A DNA stretch of 28,393 bases, from contig MU405450.1 in assembly GCA_022836615.1 (NCBI GenBank), positions 1 through 28,393 on the forward strand, read 5' to 3'. The notes under the pieces were generated by a model. It made no database searches. It was given only the letters and a program-made list of their open reading frames with translations, and had not been told where the DNA came from. The translations under genes were made by a program, and so were the position numbers. Positions 21,864 through 28,393 of this stretch are shown here, in pieces. Within the stretch, counting starts at the first letter, position 1. Every line of letters begins with the position of its first letter. The stretch comes from Annulohypoxylon bovei var. microspora (taxonomy: Eukaryota; Ascomycota; Sordariomycetes; Xylariales; Hypoxylaceae).

Positions 21864-22371
21864 AAAGGTGGCCGAAGGGTTAAAAAGGTGGCTACGGGTG
21901 GTTACAAGTGGTTAAAAAGGAGGCTTAACGGGGGTTCAACGGGTGGTTTATCGGGGGATGGTTAGGTAAACGGGTGGCTAGACCGGGGGTTAAACGGGTG
22001 GCTTAACGGGTGTTTAAACTAGGGGTGGTTAAACGGGAGGTTTAAATAAGGGGTGGTTTAATGGGGGTTATACGGGAGGTTGAACGGGTGGTAAGACGGG
22101 TGGTAAGACGGGTGGTTCGTCGGGGAGTGGTTCAATGGGGGGCTTAAGGGGTGGTATAAGGGGTGGTTTAACGGGATTTACACGGGTGGTTCAATGGGGG
22201 TTACATGGGTGGCTTATCGGGGGGTATATGGGTGGCTAAAGGGGAGGCTATACGGGTTGTTTAACAGGGAGTAGATGGGTGGCTGAACGGGAGGCTTAGT
22301 GGGGGGGTGGTTTAACGGGTGACTAAGCAGGAGGCTTAAAGGGAGGCTCAAGGGGTGGCTGCACGGGTGGG
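21864..22371 (+). repeat. 12-bp G-rich minisatellite, core of unit 3
   Basis: The acgggtggctaa-type array persists here although both flanks have been turned into AT-rich DNA. Some units are altered (ggtttaaataaggggtgg), but most TpG and G runs are intact. The change from mutated head to GC-rich array occurs within tens of bases. Confidence 0.88.
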
Positions 22372-22600
22372 CGGGGGCCGAGCGATCGCGTACCTAGCTG
22401 GTGTTGAAACAGCCGGGGTCAGAAAGGTAGTGGGTCTTGGATTAATCAGCCTTAAAACCCATATATCTTTAAAAACGCGTTTACCGCGATCAAAGATTAT
22501 AAAATTAACGATTATAATATAACATGATATGCATACCATTTTAAGTAACTTTATTTCCACTTAATTAATGCTTATTAAATAAGTAAATTTTTTAATAATT
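22372..22600. other. Insert between minisatellite and tail in unit 3, GC-rich at its left
   Basis: Units 1 and 2 pass straight from the array into the tail, but unit 3 has about 230 extra bases here. The first ~90 are unmutated and contain gcgatcgc and ctagctggtgttgaaacagc; the rest grades into AT-rich DNA. The minus-strand frame 22348-22560 reads INPRPTTFLTPAVSTPARYA across the GC-rich part. This could be a fragment of a gene or element, but I recognise no family and would not call it a gene. Confidence 0.5.
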
Positions 22601-22720
22601 AATAATGAACGGTTTCGTTACATAATAAAAGAAATAAAAGTACGAAATTAAAAAATTAAATCATTAACCTTTAATTAAATTTTAAATATTATGCCACCTA
22701 AAGAAGTGGCCTCGCGTTTT

Positions 22721-23039
22721 AATATTAACGTAATTTTAAAAAAGTAACTTTATATTACATTTCATATCACGCCTTAAAATATTATAATACATAATTAAAA
22801 TAATTAAACGAATATAATTAATATATATTAATAAATATTTTAACCAATTAAAAAAATCGGTTTTAATTTAATAAAATTATATTATTAAATATTTATTTTA
22901 ATATATATATAAAATTTTAATATAAATGTATAAAACTTTTATAAATACTTAAATATAAAGGTTTTATATTTTTTTTTTAAAGCTTAATAATATTTTTTTT
23001 TCTTTAAAATTTAATGGTTAACCATTATAATTTAAAATA
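22721..23039. other. AT-rich DNA, nothing recognised
   Basis: About 320 bases of A/T-dominated sequence between the truncated unit-3 tail and the large palindrome. No frame, motif or repeat is evident. Confidence 0.5.
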
Positions 23040-23960
23040 TTTCATTATTTTTTTTTTTTTTAAAAAATATAACGTAAAAAAAAAAAATTTACACGGTTTA
23101 AAACCTTGGTGTTTTAATTTTCGTATTAATAAATTTAATTAAATAATTTAATTTTTCCTTTAAAAATAACCCATCCACTTTTTAGGCGTATTTAAGGATT
23201 TTATTAATTTTTATTTACATAATATTAACGGTATTTTATTATTTATATAAACCTTAATATAAATACATGTATTATTTATATTAATTTAATTAAATTTTAT
23301 TTTTACGTGCGATTTTCATAATATTACATTGAAAATTAAAGTTTTAATTAAATGCATTATATTTATTTAAAAACGCTTTAAAATAATTATTTAATAAATG
23401 TAATTTTAATGTTTAAAATCACGATTTAAAAATATTAAACGGACTTAAAGGTATTTAAATAAAAGGGGAATAAAAGGGCAATGTTTTAAATTAAAGGTAT
23501 CACGTGATTACCTTTGTTTAAACACACCTTAAATACGTTAATTTTTTTACCTTTTTTATATTTTTAAAATGCATTTTTAAATATTAAAATAATATTTATA
23601 AAATAACTTTTTTAAAGTTTTTTTAAATGGATATAATATGTTTCATTAAATATTTAATATAATAGGTAACGATATAAAGTTTACAAAGTTTAATTAAATA
23701 AATACGAATAATACATACATTTATATAATAATTTATATGCGAAAAAAGGTACCTTTAAAACGATTTAATTTTAATCCGTGAAAGTTAATGAAATGTATTA
23801 AAAAAGTGGATGGGTTATTTTTAAGGGAAAAATTAAATTATTTAATTAAACTTATTATTTTCGTATGTATGCACGATTTTATTAAATATGTAAAACTTTT
23901 TTTTTTTTTTTTTTAAAGTATGTAAATACGTATTTTTTTAAAACTTTTTCATTTTAAATA
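23040..23960. repeat. ~0.9-kb imperfect palindrome centred on CACGTG
   Basis: The left arm (about 23040-23503) and right arm (about 23504-23960) are reverse complements with transitions and small indels. Anchors: aataacccatccacttttt at 23166-23184 against its complement near 23800-23818; ttaattaaataatttaattttt; and at the centre aaaggtatcacgtgattacc. The arms can be followed almost to the central CACGTG at 23501-23506. Arms meeting with essentially no spacer suggest two copies of one element fused head to head, or a palindromic MITE. Both arms end in long A/T homopolymers (T runs near 23050 and 23888-23904). Confidence 0.75.
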
Positions 23961-24286
23961 CGTGAGTATATTATTAAAATAAAAAATAATAAAATCACCT
24001 TAATAATTAACTTTTTAAACTTGTTTTTTTTTAAATTATATTTACTTTAATTACCCATTTTACCATTATTATATCATTTAAATAATAACCATTATTAACC
24101 ATTTATTTTTATATATCATGGATTTTAATTATTAATTAAACTTCGTAATAATGGCATAAAATATAATTAATTTATTAAAAGAATTTTTATTATATTAAAA
24201 TTTACTTATAATTAATTAAAGTTAATAAATTTTAGCTGCTTTATAAGGTATATAAATTAATATTAACATTATTAAAAGTAATATAA
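23961..24286. other. AT-rich DNA, nothing recognised
   Basis: It contains no gene or repeat I can support. The minus-strand frame at 24241-24432 is a shadow of the low-complexity plus-strand repeats that follow. Confidence 0.4.
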
Positions 24287-24463
24287 ATGCTTTTAAAAAG
24301 TTTTTTTATTATTAATATTTTTTTAATGGATATTATTATTTTTAAAAAAAATGTTATTATTTTTAAACGGGATGTTATTATCATTAATACTTGCCTTAAT
24401 AATCTTAAAGGAATTATTATTATTATTAACACTTGTTTTAATAAACTTGAAACTCGTATTTAA
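24287..24463 (+). pseudogene. Low-complexity coding-like relic with short repeats
   Basis: A plus-strand frame of 58 codons from an ATG to TAA, reading INTCLNNLKG and then INTCFNKLET, i.e. two related blocks about 45 bp apart, preceded by FKKN/FKRD-type repeats. The runs of Ile are what Thr- or Val-rich repeats become after C-to-T or G-to-A changes. It may be a relic of a repetitive protein or merely an ATT microsatellite. Confidence 0.25.
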
Positions 24464-25979
24464 GTTTCGTAAATATTTTAAATGTATTTAATTATTTATT
24501 TATTAATATATTAATTAAAAATTTATCATAAAAATATTAATTTAATTATGTGTTTATGTAATAATAATATTACATTATTAAATATTAAATTAAAATTATT
24601 TTAATTAATATTAAATAATTAAATTATTGAAAATTTTATAATATTTATATTAAGTATTAAAGCTTTTAATGATATAAAGTTATATAATAATATTATAATA
24701 AATACTTATATTTTATTAAGTTTTAAAGTTAATGAATTGTTATAAACTTTAAGTTTAAATATAATGAAGAATGTTAATGTAAAAAAACGGAGGTTATTAT
24801 AAACATATAACATTATTTTTTTTTATTATTAAAAATTAAAATTAAGTAAATAAATGGGTAAATAAATAAATGGGTAAATAAATAAATAAATAAATGGTAA
24901 ATGGTAAATAAGTTTTTAAATAATTAAGTATTAAGTTTTTAAGTTTAAATATTAATTATTAGGTTTTTAAGTTTTTAAGTTTTTAAATTTTTAAATTTTT
25001 AAATATTAATTATTAAGGTTTAATGTTTCTTGTTTTTTAAAATATTAATGTAAAAAAATATTTAAGTAATATATAAATGCGTATTATTTAAAGTTGTTTT
25101 AATGTATTAAATGTATTTGTTTTTTTTTTGATTTTTTTTTTTTTTAAAAAATATAATTTAATGAAATTATTATTAACTTTATTAAATATTCCATTTTAAT
25201 ACTTATTTATTTATTAAGCAATGTTTAATCCGTTATATGCGTTTTATATATTAATAATACTTTTCTTTACATATAAATCTTTATAAAAATATATGTATTT
25301 TTAACGCTTATTTTATATATATCGTTAATTTATTTTTAAAAAAATTCCACCCGCTTTTACATTTATTTATATACTTTTCCTTTTTTCCCATTTTTATTTT
25401 TTTATTATTTTATTAAATTTTTTATAATTATATATTTAAATAAATCTCATAAAACACTTTTAAATAAATTAAATTACATTTTTAAAAAATTATTAAGTGA
25501 ATGAAATATTATATTAAAAGTTAAATGCATTTAAAAAATATTAAATAAAATAACCTTATTATACCTTTCAATGTATATAAGCGAAATGTAAGTTAAATTA
25601 ATTAAATTAAAGTGGTTTACCGGTATTTTGGTTTTTTATATAAATTATATTTAAATGAATGTATTTTTTTTTTATATTAATTAAAAAAGTGGATTTAAAA
25701 TTTTATTATAAACCTTGTTATTACCTTTTAATAATTCCTTTTAACTTAATTATTAAATTTAAAAGGTTAATGGATTATTTTTTATTTATTTAATTTAAAA
25801 CGTAATAACTTAATTAATTCATTAAATAAATAAATAAATTTATATATATAACCTTAAGTTTTAAAAGTATAAAATAATTAATTAATGAAAATAATAATAT
25901 ATAAATAAGAAATTTTTAATTATATTATATAATCGTTTATTAATTAATGAAACGTAAATCGTTATTTCTTAAAGTTAAA
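24464..25979. other. AT-rich DNA with simple tandem repeats
   Basis: No gene recognised. At about 24849-24912 an aaataaatgggt-type array merges into aaatggt repeats. At about 24955-25005 there is an 8-bp array of aagttttt (later aaattttt). A T-rich run lies at about 25121-25145. The left end of the coding relic described next may extend into the last few hundred bases. Confidence 0.5.
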
Positions 25980-27020
25980 TAATGAAATAATATTATCCAT
26001 TTACTTATTTTTTATATGTAAATTTTTCGTAATAATTAAGCTTAAAAAACCCTAATTACCAGCAGGTGTTATTTATATAATTAAAAGGTTTTTTCGAAAT
26101 TTAAGATTTTAAAGTTTTTTGGTTTTTTTTTAAGTTTATTATAAGATTCTTTAAGAGTTATTTTATTAATTATTTTAAAAGTTTATACTTAACGTTAAAT
26201 TATAAGATCGTTTATATTATTTGGATAAGTTGTGTTAATTATTAATTGGGCAGTTTTTTGCTTTTTTATTAATTTATTATTTAATAAAAAATGATTAATA
26301 ATAAAAAATATAAAAGATGAATTATTTAATAAGTTAAATAAATTATTTAATATATTAAATTAATTATTATTAACGGTTTACGAAGTGGTGGTTAAAATTT
26401 TAATAATATTAATAAATAAAAATGTGTTATTTATAAAGCTTTTTTTTGTGTTTAATGACTTGGGTGTTTATGGATTTAATTTTATTAAAGGTTTAATTAT
26501 AATATCTTTTATAATTAAATTTAATTTTTTAATTTTTGGCGAAATAATAAGTTATTTTCTTATTACGATTGGATTTATATTATTAAGCGAAAATGATTTT
26601 TTTTTAATAAATATCGATTGTTTTTTTTTTTTAATTGGTTTTGGCGAATTGTTTTACTTTATGTGTTTAAGCTTCCGCAACAAAAAAAACCATCTTTTTC
26701 TTTATGTAACGATTATAATATTTGGAAACTTATTTTTATTTAACATGTTAAAAGTAAAGTTAATAAAGATTTATTTCGAAAAGGTAATTATATTTATAAT
26801 AAACGTAATATTTTATTAATATATATTAATAATATATAAAGTATAAATAAAATTTTAATATATTTAATTTATTATAATGTTATATTAAATAAATTATTGT
26901 AATATTTTTATGAATTTTAAATATATGGGTTAACTTAATAAAATATACTTATATTCACTTTAATTAAAAAAAAGATTATTATTTAATTTTTTATTTTGAA
27001 AAGTTCTTTTTTTTAATTGT

Positions 27021-27245
27021 GTAAATGAAATAAGAAAAAATAAAAGGTGTTTTTTTTTTATTAACGTAAATAAAATGAAAAAAAATAAGAGAAGTTTTTT
27101 TTTCGTTGGCGTAAATGAAATGGAAGAAAATGAGAAAAGTTTTTTTTTTATTAATATAAATAATATAAAGGAAGATAAAAAAAGCCTTTTACTTATTAAT
27201 ATAAATGAAATAAAGGAAAATGAAAAAAGTTTTATTTTTAATTTT
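27021..27245 (+). repeat. Five 45-bp (15-residue) in-frame tandem repeats
   Basis: Copies start at exactly 27021, 27066, 27111, 27156 and 27201, with a weaker one before at 26976. Each reads in the relic's frame as a V/I-N-x-I/M-x-x-N/D-x-+-S-F-F-F-I-N pattern, such as VNEMEENEKSFFFIN. Period and register are kept without an indel and all five are stop-free, which argues that they once encoded a repetitive protein segment: a charged stretch of about nine residues alternating with a short hydrophobic one. Confidence 0.7.
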
Positions 27246-27948
27246 ATAATTAAAAAGGTAATTTACTTTTAATATATAATTATATAAGTGATATAAATCT
27301 TATTAATTATGCCGTTAAATAATTTAAAAAGCGTCGTTTTATCATTAAATAATATACCCATTATTATATTTTTATAATCCTTAAATTACATTAATTTAAT
27401 GTTAAAATACGGTGATATTTTTATAAAAAAAACGAATTTTATTTTATAATTAATTTACATATAAATTTACTTTTTATTAAACTTATATTTTTAAATAATA
27501 TCGTTAATAAATTATTTATGTAAAATACGAAAAATTTATTCTTCGGTATAAAGAATTATAATATCCATTATTTTTAAAGTATATTTATTAAATTAATTTT
27601 AAATTTAATTTTAATTTAATTTACATTTTTTAAACTTAATTATCGACATGAATGTAGTTTTTTTATTGTTTTTATTAATATAATATTAACATAAATATAT
27701 ATTAATTTTTAATTTAATTATTACATTATACCGATTAAAATAAAATTATTATGTTGCTTTTAATTAAACATTTACCTTTTTAACGTTATTATAATCATTT
27801 AATATACCCATGGCGATCGAATTATTACCGGTTAATAAATAATTATTAAGGATAAATAAGATTAAATTAATATAAAGCTGCGTATATCAAGACGTATTTT
27901 AATAAGTATTTAAAAAGTTACTTAAATTGCGATATAAAGCAACTTAAG

Positions 27949-28088
27949 GCTTAAAAAAAGACTTAAAAAAAGACTTAAGAAAAGAAAGCTTAAGAAAAAA
28001 CCTAGAAAAAAATAACGAATAAAACAATAAATAAAACGGTAAATAAAGCGGTAAATAAAGTAATAAATTAAGCTGTAAATTCGACGAT
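27949..28088 (+). repeat. Two adjoining 12-bp in-frame repeat arrays
   Basis: About three to four copies of gacttaaaaaaa (27949-27992) are followed by about six copies of aaataaagcggt-like units (28017-28088). In the frame of the coding relic they read as LKKD repeats and then NGK-stop repeats, with TAA recurring at the same repeat position as if CAA had been lost in every copy. The minus-strand frame 27922-28170 is a shadow. Confidence 0.55.
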
Positions 28089-28317
28089 TCTTTAAATTTC
28101 TTACATTTTTTTTTCCATTAATTAATAATAAAATAATAAAAAAATAACTTGTAAAAAAAACAATAAACAAATTAATTAAAATTAAAGAACTTAATAACCT
28201 TTACATAATTTATATTTAATTTTATATAACATGTTTTAAGTAACATTTATTCGATATTTTTTTTAATTATTTTAATAAAATAAATCGTCTTAATATAATT
28301 AAATTTAATTAATATAA

Positions 28318-28335
28318 AAAAAAAAAAAAAAAAAA
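28318..28335. repeat. Poly(A) run near the right edge
   Basis: An uninterrupted run of about 17 A. It may be simple low complexity or the tail of a non-LTR element; nothing nearby settles this. The last bases of the window hold no recognisable feature. Confidence 0.5.
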
Positions 28336-28393
28336 TTGTAAAAAATAGTGGGGTAAAATAATTTAAATATTTATAAAAATTAAATATGTAATT

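Larger units (their letters stand above)
21540..22720 (+). repeat. 1.4-kb repeat unit, copy 3, strongly RIPed
   Basis: The head is recognisable through transitions: aaaggggttatatcc for aaaggggagcatgtcc, and attaattgggtg for gattgattgggtg. Hairpin arms survive as tggtccgttcgcga (21657-21670) and cttacgcacggacca (21731-21745). The minisatellite is at 21864-22371. The tail is present at 22601-22720 (cggtttcgttacataataaaagaaat for tggtttcgtcgcatgagaaaagaaac) and is cut off after gtggcctcgcg. It lies about 4.3 kb from copy 2, in the same orientation. Confidence 0.8.
25980..28206 (+). pseudogene. Long RIP-scarred coding relic, family unknown
   Basis: One plus-strand frame (codons starting at positions divisible by three) reads like eroded protein for over 700 codons. 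It is stop-free from 26364 to 26816 and again from 27000 to at least 27246. Recognisable stretches include INWAVFCFFINLLFNKK (about 26241), IGFGELFYFMCLSFRNKKN (about 26631), FNIPMAIELLPVNK (about 27798) and KKDLKKDLRKESLRKNLEKN (about 27957). Most stops are TAA that one C-to-T change would create from CAA. Excess Ile, Phe and Leu fit Thr, Ser and Pro codons after the same change. No frameshift is needed. I cannot assign it to any family; a retroelement gag, another TE protein or a duplicated host gene are all possible. The stop at 26817 and dense stops at about 27270-27870 keep the single-gene reading tentative. Confidence 0.45.

Noticed and set aside
24849..25005. Possible telomere-like repeats (aaatgggt, aagttttt)
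   Set aside because: Units and spacing do not match TTAGGG-type telomeres, and the arrays are short and internal; they are simple AT-rich microsatellites.
1..28393. An AT-rich organelle, apicomplexan or endosymbiont genome instead of a RIPed fungal block
   Set aside because: Such genomes carry intact genes at high density; here all frames are broken, repeat copies differ by transitions only, and GC-balanced islands coincide with repeat cores.

Overview
The window looks like a repeat-rich, gene-free AT-rich block from a filamentous ascomycete (Pezizomycotina) whose repeats were mutated by repeat-induced point mutation (RIP). By eye most of it is roughly 85% A+T. It is dominated by TpA-rich words, C survives largely in CpG, and wherever two copies of a repeat can be compared they differ almost only by C-to-T and G-to-A transitions. 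I see no intact gene, no convincing tRNA or rRNA, no CRISPR array and no bacterial-style operon. Reading frames that are open are either RIP relics or products of tandem repeats. The fungal assignment is inference; the transition-only pattern is seen directly.

Layout. 1-65 is the edge of a GC-richer segment. 66-2234 is AT-rich with nothing recognised. 2235-8565 is a complete but dead Ty3/Gypsy LTR retrotransposon on the minus strand: two 216-bp LTRs, a RIP-scarred 5-bp target-site duplication, a polypurine tract, and a pol relic. The pol reading frame can be followed without a frameshift for about 2.9 kb, from the protease end through reverse transcriptase and RNase H to an integrase with correct D,D35E spacing. 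8566-14220 is AT-rich with several small tandem and dispersed repeats. 14311-17210 holds two tandem copies of a 1.4-1.5 kb unit. Each has a head with a long hairpin, a core of about 550-600 bp of 12-bp G-rich minisatellite, and a tail that is partly the inverse of the head. The middle of this pair (about 14520-17010) is almost free of RIP. A third, heavily mutated copy lies at about 21540-22720, but its minisatellite core is still GC-rich and carries an extra GC-rich insert. 17211-18140 is a small element with about 64-bp terminal inverted repeats, probably a MITE-like relic. 23040-23960 is a ~0.9 kb imperfect palindrome centred on CACGTG. From about 25980 to 28206 a long plus-strand coding relic of unknown family can be followed in one frame, with five 15-residue tandem repeats inside it.

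How the parts relate. The window reads as a graveyard of nested mobile elements. Nothing here is likely to make a functional protein. The features of greatest interest are the minisatellite-bearing unit, whose GC-rich core stays unmutated while its flanks are destroyed, and the unidentified coding relic at the right end.
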